Shown here piece after piece: positions 1 through 6,370 of a DNA stretch of 38,263 nt; the first letter of the stretch is position 1, and each line of letters starts with the position of its first letter. The translations under genes were made by a program, and so were the position numbers. Below the pieces are notes generated by a model. That model searched no databases and was not told the origin of the DNA. It saw nothing but the letters and a program-made list of their open reading frames with translations. Source of the stretch: Lachnospiraceae bacterium (GTDB lineage Bacteria > Bacillota > Clostridia > Lachnospirales > Lachnospiraceae); NCBI GenBank assembly GCA_017962225.1, contig JAGCVT010000085.1, positions 1-38,263 of the forward strand. Direction: 5' to 3'.

Positions 1-80
1 GCGGGACCAACAGGGGGTGCCGGTGTTGCTTTGCCGGCAGGAATCTGTAACTTGATATAACCTGAAACTTTCTTTGCCAT
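1..80 (-). CDS. rplK: Ribosomal protein L11 (uL11), 5' end only
   Basis: Only the first 26 codons are inside the window; the gene runs off the left edge. The residues start [18 protein letters not shown] and continue into the proline-rich PAPPVGP segment, which is the diagnostic N-terminal domain of L11. L11 binds the GTPase-associated region of 23S rRNA and takes part in factor-dependent GTP hydrolysis and the stringent response. The ATG is preceded by a strong AGGAGG ribosome site 8 bases upstream. It lies downstream of nusG, matching the common secE-nusG-rplK order. The identity is clear even from this short piece. Confidence 0.95.
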   Translation of the reverse strand, partial: MAKKVSGYIKLQIPAGKATPAPPVGP

Positions 81-112
81 TTTGGCTACCTCCTAATAAA
101 ATGTGGTTCGGC

Positions 113-129
113 GCCGAAACCGTTTCGGC
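113..129 (-). promoter_or_regulatory. Hairpin in the nusG-rplK spacer (rplK leader)
   Basis: The 102-base gap between nusG and rplK contains a perfect inverted repeat with 8-base arms (GCCGAAAC and GTTTCGGC on the transcribed strand) and one unpaired base between them. A second, weaker dyad (ATAGGA/TCCTAT) lies nearer the nusG stop, around 157-172. There is no U-run after either, so they are not ordinary terminators. Such leaders upstream of L11 operons are often sites of L1-type autoregulation or RNA processing; that role is inference here. Confidence 0.4.
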
Positions 130-182
130 TCCCACTGTTCAAGAACATCTATAAAATATAGGAAATCCTATGAACAAACAAC

Positions 183-761
183 TTAGATTTTCTTAATATC
201 AGCAAAGCTGATTTCAACAGGTGTTTCACGACCGAACAATTCGACGTTAATTGTAACAACCTGCTTGTTGGCGTCAACTCTCTTAACGACACCGACTGTT
301 CCGACCCAGACACCTGCGATAACATCAACGGTATCTCCTTCGGCAACATCGATGCGGATCTTTTCGGGTCCTTCGAAGCTTAATGCCTTCATTTCGTCCT
401 CTGTTAAAGGAACGGGCTTACTTCCGGGTCCTACGAATCCTGTAACGCCCCTTGTATTTCTTACCACATACCATGCTGCATTGTCGTCAGCATCCATATG
501 AATAAGTACGTATCCGGGGAACATCTTCTTTTCGGATGTTTTTCTGACACCGTTCTTGACTTCGGTAACTTCCTGCATGGGAACCTTTACCTCAAGAATG
601 GTCTCACGAAGCTCGGGTCTGTTCTCGATGGCTTTTTCGATGTTTGTCTTTACCTTATTCTCATATCCTGAATAAGTATGAACAACATACCATCCCATAC
701 CTTTGCCGGATTTATTGTCACTCTGACCAATGTCATACTCTTCTTCGATGAATTCTTCCAT
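183..761 (-). CDS. nusG: Transcription termination/antitermination factor NusG
   Basis: NusG binds RNA polymerase and modulates pausing, Rho action and coupling with ribosomes. The 192-residue product has an extra, acidic N-terminal stretch of about 22 residues, then the NGN domain beginning at GWYVVHTYSGYENKV, with the conserved FPGYVLI-type segment near the middle and NTRGVTGFVG after it. The C-terminal KOW domain follows (DTVDVIAGVWVGTVGVVKRVD). The start is supported by GGAGG 5 bases before the ATG. It sits between secE and rplK as in most bacteria. No domain is missing and the length is normal. Confidence 0.97.
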   Translation of the reverse strand: MEEFIEEEYDIGQSDNKSGKGMGWYVVHTYSGYENKVKTNIEKAIENRPELRETILEVKVPMQEVTEVKNGVRKTSEKKMFPGYVLIHMDADDNAAWYVVRNTRGVTGFVGPGSKPVPLTEDEMKALSFEGPEKIRIDVAEGDTVDVIAGVWVGTVGVVKRVDANKQVVTINVELFGRETPVEISFADIKKI

Positions 762-774
762 TTAAACCTCCGTG

Positions 775-798
775 CCGGCATTAAAACAAATCTGCCGG
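775..798 (-). promoter_or_regulatory. Short inverted repeat in the secE-nusG spacer
   Basis: The 47-base spacer between secE and nusG contains a 6-base GC-only inverted repeat (CCGGCA/TGCCGG) around a 12-base loop, ending just before the nusG ribosome site. There is no U-run. It may be a weak leader hairpin that tunes nusG expression, or chance. Confidence 0.25.
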
Positions 799-808
799 TT
801 TGTCAATC

Positions 809-1015
809 TTACAGACCTGTTAAAAAGTTAATTCCGTACTGAACGCCTAAATCGATAGCGGCAATTAAAAGGGCTACTACAACCGTAATAACAGTAACAA
901 CAAGAGTCTGCTTTAATACATCATCTTTTGTCGGCCATGTAATCTTCTTGAATTCAGATTTAACGCCCTTGAAAAAATTTCTCTTAGGCTTATTCTGCTT
1001 TTGTGTATCTGCCAT
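809..1015 (-). CDS. secE: Preprotein translocase subunit SecE
   Basis: SecE is the small essential clamp subunit of the SecYEG channel. The 68-residue product has a lysine-rich cytoplasmic N-terminus, the conserved amphipathic segment FFKGVKSEFKKITWPTKDDV, and one transmembrane helix (about residues 35-60). This is the single-span form normal for Firmicutes. It is preceded by an AAAGGGAT ribosome site. It lies between rpmG and nusG in the classical order. Confidence 0.96.
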   Translation of the reverse strand: MADTQKQNKPKRNFFKGVKSEFKKITWPTKDDVLKQTLVVTVITVVVALLIAAIDLGVQYGINFLTGL

Positions 1016-1049
1016 ATTTTATCCCTTTCCGGATAAATCCAATACCCGA

Positions 1050-1199
1050 TTACTTTGTTTCCTTATGTAAAGTATGCTTCTTGCAGAATCTGCAGTACTT
1101 CTTTGTTTCCATTCTGTCGGGATGGTTCTTTTTTTCCTTTGTGGTATTGTAATTTCTCTGCTTGCATTCAGTGCATGCCAATGTAATTCTTGTACGCAT
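1050..1199 (-). CDS. rpmG: Ribosomal protein L33 (bL33), zinc-binding form
   Basis: A 49-residue ORF that short-ORF cut-offs would miss. It begins [17 protein letters not shown] and carries two CxxC pairs (Cys9/Cys12 and Cys36/Cys39), so it is the zinc-ribbon (C+) form of L33, a 50S subunit protein near the E site. Many Firmicutes also keep a zinc-free paralogue; whether this genome does cannot be seen here. It heads the rpmG-secE-nusG transcript, with a promoter about 100 bases upstream. Confidence 0.95.
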   Translation of the reverse strand: MRTRITLACTECKQRNYNTTKEKKNHPDRMETKKYCRFCKKHTLHKETK

Positions 1200-1265
1200 T
1201 ATTTATTACCTCCGTAACCGTATGTTCACAGTTATTTTTGCTATCTGACTGATTTTTGAGTGCAT

Positions 1266-1347
1266 AAAAAAAAGACCTAAAAAGCAATCTTGCTTATGTA
1301 GAATAACATAACGTTTAGTCTACGTCAACAACTTTTTGGTCTTTTTT
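1266..1347 (-). terminator. Long-loop inverted repeat, likely ptsH terminator
   Basis: On the minus strand the segment just after the ptsH stop reads AAAAAAGACCAAAAAG, then about 47 bases, then CTTTTTAGGTCTTTTTTTT. The two arms pair over about 16 bp with a single bulged A and end in a run of eight T, as in a Rho-independent terminator. The unusual part is the long loop, which contains the rpmG promoter and a smaller dyad (AAGCAA/TTGCTT). Moderately supported as the ptsH terminator. Confidence 0.55.
1300..1328 (-). promoter_or_regulatory. Sigma-A promoter for rpmG-secE-nusG
   Basis: The minus strand shows TTGACG (1328-1323), a 17-base spacer, then TATTCT (1305-1300). The expected start is near 1293, giving a leader of about 95 bases before rpmG. 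The promoter lies inside the loop of the long inverted repeat that follows ptsH. Confidence 0.65.
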
Positions 1348-1353
1348 GAATAG

Positions 1354-1641
1354 TTACGCCAAAGGCTTCATGTCCTCGGTCTCACCGAGTCCTTCCTCTA
1401 TTACCCTTACCATGTTTTCCATTGCTTCCTCTTCGTCATCGCCCTCTATTACAAGTTCGATGGACTCGCCCTGCTTTACACAGGCTGCCAGTACCGAAAG
1501 CACACTCTTGGCATTGGTATTGTTGTTTCTGTAATTAAAAGTAATTCTTGATTTGTACTTTACTGCTTCTTTGCATAAGTTACCTGCAGGTCTTAAGTGC
1601 AGACCCGTAGGGTTATTAATAACCACAGTCTTAGTAAGCAT
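1354..1641 (-). CDS. ptsH: HPr family phosphocarrier protein
   Basis: HPr passes phosphate from enzyme I to sugar-specific enzyme II components and, in Firmicutes, is phosphorylated on a serine by HPr kinase to act with CcpA in catabolite control. The active-site segment is TGLHLRPAG with His15, differing from the usual HARPA by Leu for Ala. The regulatory serine segment NAKSVLSV places Ser45 where Ser46 normally lies. At 95 residues it has a somewhat long acidic C-terminus (GLGETEDMKPLA). No ptsI lies nearby. A good promoter overlaps the end of cdaR, so it can be expressed alone. A specialised HPr paralogue cannot be excluded. Confidence 0.88.
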   Translation of the reverse strand: MLTKTVVINNPTGLHLRPAGNLCKEAVKYKSRITFNYRNNNTNAKSVLSVLAACVKQGESIELVIEGDDEEEAMENMVRVIEEGLGETEDMKPLA

Positions 1642-1682
1642 ACGTTTCCCCCCGTATTTTTACCCCAAAAATAGTTTTAAAT

Positions 1683-1711
1683 ATTATAGCACTTTTTCAG
1701 TCGAAACTCAA
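1683..1711 (-). promoter_or_regulatory. Sigma-A promoter for ptsH
   Basis: The minus strand shows TTGAGT (1711-1706), a 17-base spacer, and a perfect TATAAT (1688-1683). The -35 box overlaps the TGA stop codon of cdaR. The start would be near 1676, about 35 bases before the ptsH ATG. Confidence 0.75.
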
Positions 1712-3000
1712 GTTCCCTCGGCCTTAACGTGAATCCTTATTTTAAGTGTATCACTCATGCGGAGTCCCTCGGGAAGTGTAACCTTTAAGGGAACCGTCAT
1801 ATATCCCTGGTTGATCTGGGAGATATTGTTTTCTTCCATATATTTATCTAAATCGGCTTCAACCTTTATATCGGAAGCAATTACATTATCGAACTCGTTA
1901 GGCAGGCCGTATGCAACAACCTCTACTCTGTTCTCGAGTGCACTCTCGGTTCCGCTTATGATTTCAGCCTCCAGACCTTCGGGAAGTCCGTCGAAAGATA
2001 TCTTATTAAAATATATATTGTAGGTTTTGCTTATTTCTTCTTCTATTTCAACCGTAACGCTTACCGCTCCCTTGAAAGAATCCTCTGCAGATTCCACACC
2101 TGAAGGAAGATAATTGAAAATGTTCACGTTTGTCTTGTAATCGGAATCCTGGTTGGAAATATTGACAGCCGATGCGGGAATCGTTACCTGACTGATATTG
2201 TCAAGCACTGATTTCATTCCTGCGATGGTAACTTTGGAAGGAACCACCTGTACATTGCCGTTAGCCTTGAAGCCTTCCGAAGGTTCGCCGGAAACATTTG
2301 CAACAACATCTATAGTCTTGGTAAAAAGAATCTCCTGGCTGACATTGATATTGTCAAGGTTCATTGTAAGTCTGGTCGAATCCAGTCTCTCTCCGAGCGC
2401 ATCATAAAGGATAATAGGAACGGATGCGGAAATATTGCCTGAAGCTCCGTCAACATCCACCTGAACCTTTGCGGTCTGAACCTTGTCTATAACAGATTTT
2501 GGTCCTTCAATATTTACACGGTTAAGGCTGACGGTGTAGTCGCCCAGTTTATATCCGTCCGCGGGAGTACCTATATGTTCAACCTGAATAGCTTTCTGAA
2601 TCTTCTTTAATTCCTCTACATTAAGTTCCACTTTATCGAATTCGGGCTTCATTGTATCGATGTCTCCCGAATATTTATTGGAAGATACTTTTAATGTAAG
2701 AGTATTGGTTTCGTTTAATTCCTTGCAGTCTGCGGTTACGCTGATATTGTCTTTGGAAAGATCTTCAATCACGGATCTTCTGCCGCTTACGGTAACATCC
2801 ACGGTTTCCTGTCCGTCAACTATTTCGCCGACAAGGTTCTTTTCCGTAAGAATCTGCTTGTTGACAACATCTATATGCACATCGTTAAACTGCACGCTTT
2901 TAATGGGGTCGTCAATATTTACGACAATTATCCATATAATAATGGAAAAAAGGACGGCCAGGACTTTAAGATTGAGATTATGCGTCAGCTTTTGCTTCAT
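1708..3000 (-). CDS. cdaR: CdaA regulatory protein CdaR (YbbR-repeat protein)
   Basis: CdaR is a membrane-anchored, extracytoplasmic YbbR-repeat protein that binds and modulates the diadenylate cyclase CdaA. The product (430 residues) starts MKQKLTHNLNLKVLAV, followed by one transmembrane helix (about residues 12-32), then several YbbR-type beta repeats of roughly 80-90 residues each up to the C-terminus. The open frame extends further upstream, but the ATG at 3000 is preferred because a strong GGGGGAGGAG ribosome site sits 9 bases before it and the family begins with this helix. It overlaps the end of cdaA by 23 bases, which suggests translational coupling. This CdaR is unrelated to the sugar-diacid regulator of the same name at 18,940. 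Confidence 0.92.
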   Translation of the reverse strand: MKQKLTHNLNLKVLAVLFSIIIWIIVVNIDDPIKSVQFNDVHIDVVNKQILTEKNLVGEIVDGQETVDVTVSGRRSVIEDLSKDNISVTADCKELNETNTLTLKVSSNKYSGDIDTMKPEFDKVELNVEELKKIQKAIQVEHIGTPADGYKLGDYTVSLNRVNIEGPKSVIDKVQTAKVQVDVDGASGNISASVPIILYDALGERLDSTRLTMNLDNINVSQEILFTKTIDVVANVSGEPSEGFKANGNVQVVPSKVTIAGMKSVLDNISQVTIPASAVNISNQDSDYKTNVNIFNYLPSGVESAEDSFKGAVSVTVEIEEEISKTYNIYFNKISFDGLPEGLEAEIISGTESALENRVEVVAYGLPNEFDNVIASDIKVEADLDKYMEENNISQINQGYMTVPLKVTLPEGLRMSDTLKIRIHVKAEGT

Positions 3001-3871
3001 CTTTCTTCTCCTCCCCCTTCTTTTTTCCGTTCTTTCTGCTCTTGCCTTCCTTCTTGTCCTGAACAGACTCAAGCTTTCTTCTTAAGTCGATTACGTCAAG
3101 ACATCTGAAAAGCTCTCCGTTCTGAGCAACGGAGACTTTACCTGTTTCTTCGGATACTATAATAACAAGAGCATCTGTTACTTCGGATATGCCGACACCT
3201 GCACGATGTCTGGTACCGAGGTCTTTACTCAAACTCCTGTTGTCGGAAAGCGGAAGATAACATGTGGCGGACTGAACTCTGTTGCCGCGAATGATAACCG
3301 CACCGTCATGCAAAGGAGTGTTGTGTTCAAAAATATTTACTAATAACTGACTGGAAACAAGTCCGTCAACCGTAATACCTGTTCTTTCATATTCTTCGAG
3401 AGGAGAATCGACTTCGATTACAATAAGGGCACCGGTTTTTGCACGGCCCATTTCGAAGCTCGCGGAAATGATTTCATTTAAAGTTTTGTCGGAAAATCTT
3501 CCGTCGTTCTGCTTGTCGCCGAGTAAAACAAGTGTGGTTAAAAGATTGTTCTTGCCGAGGTCTTCGATAAGTCTTCTGATTTCGGGCTGAAGCGCAACGA
3601 TAATTGCAACGGCGCCCAAAGTAAAGAGGCTCTTGCCAATCCAGATAATGGTAGTCATATCAAGGATTTCGGCGATAGCCATGAATACCAAAATAACGGC
3701 CAGTCCTTTTACAACCGCCCATGCTCTGGTATTCTTCATCCATTTCATCACCTGGTACAGAAGAAATGCAAGAATGATTATTTCGAGAACATCCAGAATA
3801 CCGATTCTGGGAAGTCTGAATACCGTAAGATATTTACTTATGAAATCAAACATTCTCTGAAATACTGCCAT
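2978..3871 (-). CDS. cdaA: Diadenylate cyclase CdaA (c-di-AMP synthase)
   Basis: CdaA condenses two ATP into cyclic di-AMP, which controls potassium and osmolyte transport and cell-wall integrity in Firmicutes. Three transmembrane helices lie in roughly residues 25-95, followed by the DAC domain. The catalytic DGA motif is at Asp189-Ala191 in LHDGAVIIRGNRV, and the RHR motif is at 221-223 in RHRAGVG; both are intact. The Lys/Glu-rich tail after residue 265 is longer than in Bacillus CdaA. It is followed by cdaR with an overlap, the conserved partner arrangement. glmM, the usual third gene, is absent; ptsH follows instead. Confidence 0.96.
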   Translation of the reverse strand: MAVFQRMFDFISKYLTVFRLPRIGILDVLEIIILAFLLYQVMKWMKNTRAWAVVKGLAVILVFMAIAEILDMTTIIWIGKSLFTLGAVAIIVALQPEIRRLIEDLGKNNLLTTLVLLGDKQNDGRFSDKTLNEIISASFEMGRAKTGALIVIEVDSPLEEYERTGITVDGLVSSQLLVNIFEHNTPLHDGAVIIRGNRVQSATCYLPLSDNRSLSKDLGTRHRAGVGISEVTDALVIIVSEETGKVSVAQNGELFRCLDVIDLRRKLESVQDKKEGKSRKNGKKKGEEKKDEAKADA

Positions 3872-3875
3872 TTAA

Positions 3876-5252
3876 TTACTCGTCGTTTCTGTTTAATCTT
3901 TCCTCAAGTTTCCTTCTCTGATATGCCATTCTCTGGCTCATAGCGAGTTCGGAATCCTCTTCCGCACTTGCTTCGGGTACAACTCTGGTAGGTTCATCAT
4001 CGCTTAAGTTTACGCGAAGTCTTTCTTCCCTTGCTCTGGCCGCTTCTCTTCTTCTGGCTATTTCTGCCTGTCTTGCTTCATAAGCGGCTCTTTCCTTTGA
4101 GAACTCTTTGTCTACGTCAATCATCTTCTGACGGTTAGGGGTTCTTTTAGGAGCTGTGGTTCTTACAACCTTTACTTCTTCCTCGGCGCTTTCTTCCTTT
4201 TCGGCTTCGGCCGGATCTGCTTTTCTTCTTTCCTTTGCTGCCGCAACAGCCTTTTCTCTTCTCTCTTCATCGCTCATTTCTTTCTGAGCTGATGCTTTGG
4301 AAGATTTTTTAGGCTTTGATTTCTTCGGGGCATCGGAAGAATCAGCATTGTCTCTTATGTTTCCTGCGGTAATCTTGGGAACCGCTTTTACGTAGTAGTA
4401 ATAATCGTCGTCTTCGAACTGAACTTTTTCGGCCCTCGAATAGTCGACGTCGAATACCAGGAACTGGATTATCTTTACGACACCGCATGCAAGAATGGTA
4501 CCGAAGATAAGTCCGACGATTGAAATGTCGGTCTTGTACATGATGTCGCCGACAAGGATGGTAAGGATTCCCGTGAGTGCACCTGTTACCATCGCAATGG
4601 TCCATGCGTAGTTAATCGACATTCTTCTTACAAGGTAAACAACGATTACGATGAGTGCAAAAGCTGCAGCACATATTATCATTTCCTTGTATTTGATAAT
4701 GCCTTCAAGGAGCGCACGGAGTCTGGTAAGCAAATCCGTTTCTCCGTTTTCCTCAAATGCCTTAGCGGCTTTGGTCATGTAGCTTAAAACATAGAACACT
4801 ATTGTTCCGCAGGCTACAGATACCGCACTGGATGCCGATCCCACGAGACCGAACGACATCGGTATTACGTAAGGTATCTTTAACAGAAAGCAAATCGGCG
4901 TAAGTATAACCGCAAATGAATCTTTCGGGGAAAACCTGAAGAACAAAAGAAACATTATTACATAAACCACCGCCAGCACTATCGCAAATTCAATACCTAT
5001 TGCGTAGGCATGGGCCAGGGTTAAAAGTGCTCCAATGATTATGATCATGCTGGTCGGCATGAACGAACAGAAGAGTGCCATAATAACCACCAAGGGAAAT
5101 TTGATGATACTCTTCATGTATCCGAATTTCGAATTGATAATGCTGAACACTATCATTGCCGTTATGAATTTTCCTGCGGGAACCAGATAAGCTTCAAACT
5201 TACTCAGAAAAGTTACAACCTGAAGTCTGATTTCTCTCAACTTAGTCATCAT
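3876..5252 (-). CDS. Uncharacterised polytopic membrane protein with charged C-terminal tail
   Basis: I do not recognise a named family. The 458-residue product has about seven or eight transmembrane helices in residues 30-290, then a short DDDYYYYVKAVPK stretch and a cytoplasmic tail of about 165 residues that is very rich in Lys, Arg, Glu and Ala and probably forms a long helix or coiled coil. An ATG at 5252 is preferred to a TTG 15 bases further out, because GAGG lies 9 bases before this ATG. It overlaps the upstream gene by 11 bases and ends 4 bases before cdaA. Tight packing with cdaA-cdaR suggests a link with c-di-AMP or envelope homeostasis, but that is only inference from position. 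Confidence 0.75.
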   Translation of the reverse strand: MMTKLREIRLQVVTFLSKFEAYLVPAGKFITAMIVFSIINSKFGYMKSIIKFPLVVIMALFCSFMPTSMIIIIGALLTLAHAYAIGIEFAIVLAVVYVIMFLLFFRFSPKDSFAVILTPICFLLKIPYVIPMSFGLVGSASSAVSVACGTIVFYVLSYMTKAAKAFEENGETDLLTRLRALLEGIIKYKEMIICAAAFALIVIVVYLVRRMSINYAWTIAMVTGALTGILTILVGDIMYKTDISIVGLIFGTILACGVVKIIQFLVFDVDYSRAEKVQFEDDDYYYYVKAVPKITAGNIRDNADSSDAPKKSKPKKSSKASAQKEMSDEERREKAVAAAKERRKADPAEAEKEESAEEEVKVVRTTAPKRTPNRQKMIDVDKEFSKERAAYEARQAEIARRREAARAREERLRVNLSDDEPTRVVPEASAEEDSELAMSQRMAYQRRKLEERLNRNDE

Positions 5253-5670
5253 CGTCTTCTTCCTCAAAGTCCTCTTTCTTGCCGTAATGTGACAAAAGTT
5301 TTTTCAGATTTCTTGAAAAAATTCTTTTATATCTGACTGCTTTGTTGTATTTCACAAAGAAAGCAATCGCAACTATCGTTACATACACGCTGACAAAAGC
5401 AATATACGCGAGTATCAGTTTACGCGCTTCGCCAAGCATGTCTATTCTGTAAAAATCCACCATAAGGGTTTCGGAATTACAAAGAACGTAAAGTCCGATA
5501 ATCATCAAGAAAACAACGGTAGCACAGATAACCGAGCTGAGAATTTTAAGACCTATATAATCGGATCTGAAATATCTCGCAACGGGCTCGTTCTTTCTGC
5601 CCTCCGTTTTTTCGTATATGGCGATTCTCGTCATAAGACGGATTTTCTTTTTTCCCTGATCGTTAATCAT
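5242..5670 (-). CDS. Small two-helix membrane protein of unknown function
   Basis: No family recognised. From the ATG at 5670 the product is 142 residues: a basic N-terminus, two transmembrane helices (around residues 42-65 and 80-105), a basic segment (KYNKAVRYKRIFSRNLKKLL) and an acidic end of Glu and Asp. The frame is open about 10 codons further up, but those codons overlap comF, while the ATG at 5670 starts 7 bases after the comF stop. It overlaps the next membrane gene by 11 bases. The two may be partners, with oppositely charged ends that face the cytoplasm. Confidence 0.7.
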   Translation of the reverse strand: MINDQGKKKIRLMTRIAIYEKTEGRKNEPVARYFRSDYIGLKILSSVICATVVFLMIIGLYVLCNSETLMVDFYRIDMLGEARKLILAYIAFVSVYVTIVAIAFFVKYNKAVRYKRIFSRNLKKLLSHYGKKEDFEEEDDDD

Positions 5671-5677
5671 AATCTCT

Positions 5678-6370
5678 CTAACTGCCCGAACCAATCGCAA
5701 CGGTAACGAAGTAAATATTCTTTAAACCGCCCGAAATAAGGGTTCTGCTCGCTTCATCCAGAGTAGCACCCGTGGTATAGACATCATCAACTAAAATAAC
5801 ATTATTATATTTTACACCATTTTGGGGCATATGAAAAGCCCCAACGGTATTCTTTAGACGTTGGTTTCCGCTCAGTTTTTTCTGTTCTTTCGTCTTTTTT
5901 GTTCTCTCAAGCAGATGCGTTTCAACAGGTATGTCCAGACGCTTTGAAAGTTCCTTTGCCAGAAGCTCCGACTGATTGTATCCGCGCTTTTTAAACTTGG
6001 CAGGATGAAGCGGAATCGGAACGAGCACATCGGCATTAAAAGTCTTAATTATATCCGATAAATAACGCTCTATTTCATTGGCATAAAAGGCTGCGTATTC
6101 GGGTCTCGCATTGTTCTTGAAACTGTTGACCGAATCTTTTACGGAGTCATATTCGTAAAGGGCTATTCCTCGTAAAAAAGACTTCCTGTGCTTTTCGCAG
6201 TCCGGACAATATTCGGCATAGGGCGAGTCAAGATGCTTGGAGCATTTAAAGCACCTCTCTCCCGTGACACGCCTCGGAATGCGTATGCACTTGTCGCAAA
6301 TCAGTTTCCCGTTATCGATTATCTCATCGCAAATCGGACATCTTCGCGGGAATAGGAGCGAACCTGTCAA
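5678..6370 (-). CDS. comF: ComF family protein (phosphoribosyltransferase-like)
   Basis: ComF-type proteins join N-terminal zinc fingers to a phosphoribosyltransferase fold; in Bacillus ComFC is needed for DNA uptake, elsewhere the role is unclear. The 230-residue product has paired cysteines CPIC/CDKC and CFKC/CPDC in the first 60 residues, and the PRPP-binding loop VILVDDVYTTGATLDEA near residue 195. No comFA helicase is adjacent. The start is a TTG whose last two bases overlap the recD2 stop; an AGAGGT site 7 bases upstream supports it, and the first residues lead straight into the zinc finger. Association with recD2 suggests a DNA-repair or recombination setting. Confidence 0.88.
   Translation of the reverse strand: MTGSLLFPRRCPICDEIIDNGKLICDKCIRIPRRVTGERCFKCSKHLDSPYAEYCPDCEKHRKSFLRGIALYEYDSVKDSVNSFKNNARPEYAAFYANEIERYLSDIIKTFNADVLVPIPLHPAKFKKRGYNQSELLAKELSKRLDIPVETHLLERTKKTKEQKKLSGNQRLKNTVGAFHMPQNGVKYNNVILVDDVYTTGATLDEASRTLISGGLKNIYFVTVAIGSGS

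Noticed and set aside
1200-1353. A riboswitch or small RNA between rpmG and ptsH
   Set aside because: The structure there is explained by a terminator-like repeat and a promoter; no conserved riboswitch core was recognised.
3001-3072. A longer cdaR with an Arg-rich N-terminus starting at 3072
   Set aside because: The extra 24 codons lie wholly within cdaA, read as a shadow of its Lys/Glu tail, and the ATG at 3000 has a strong ribosome site and the expected first helix.
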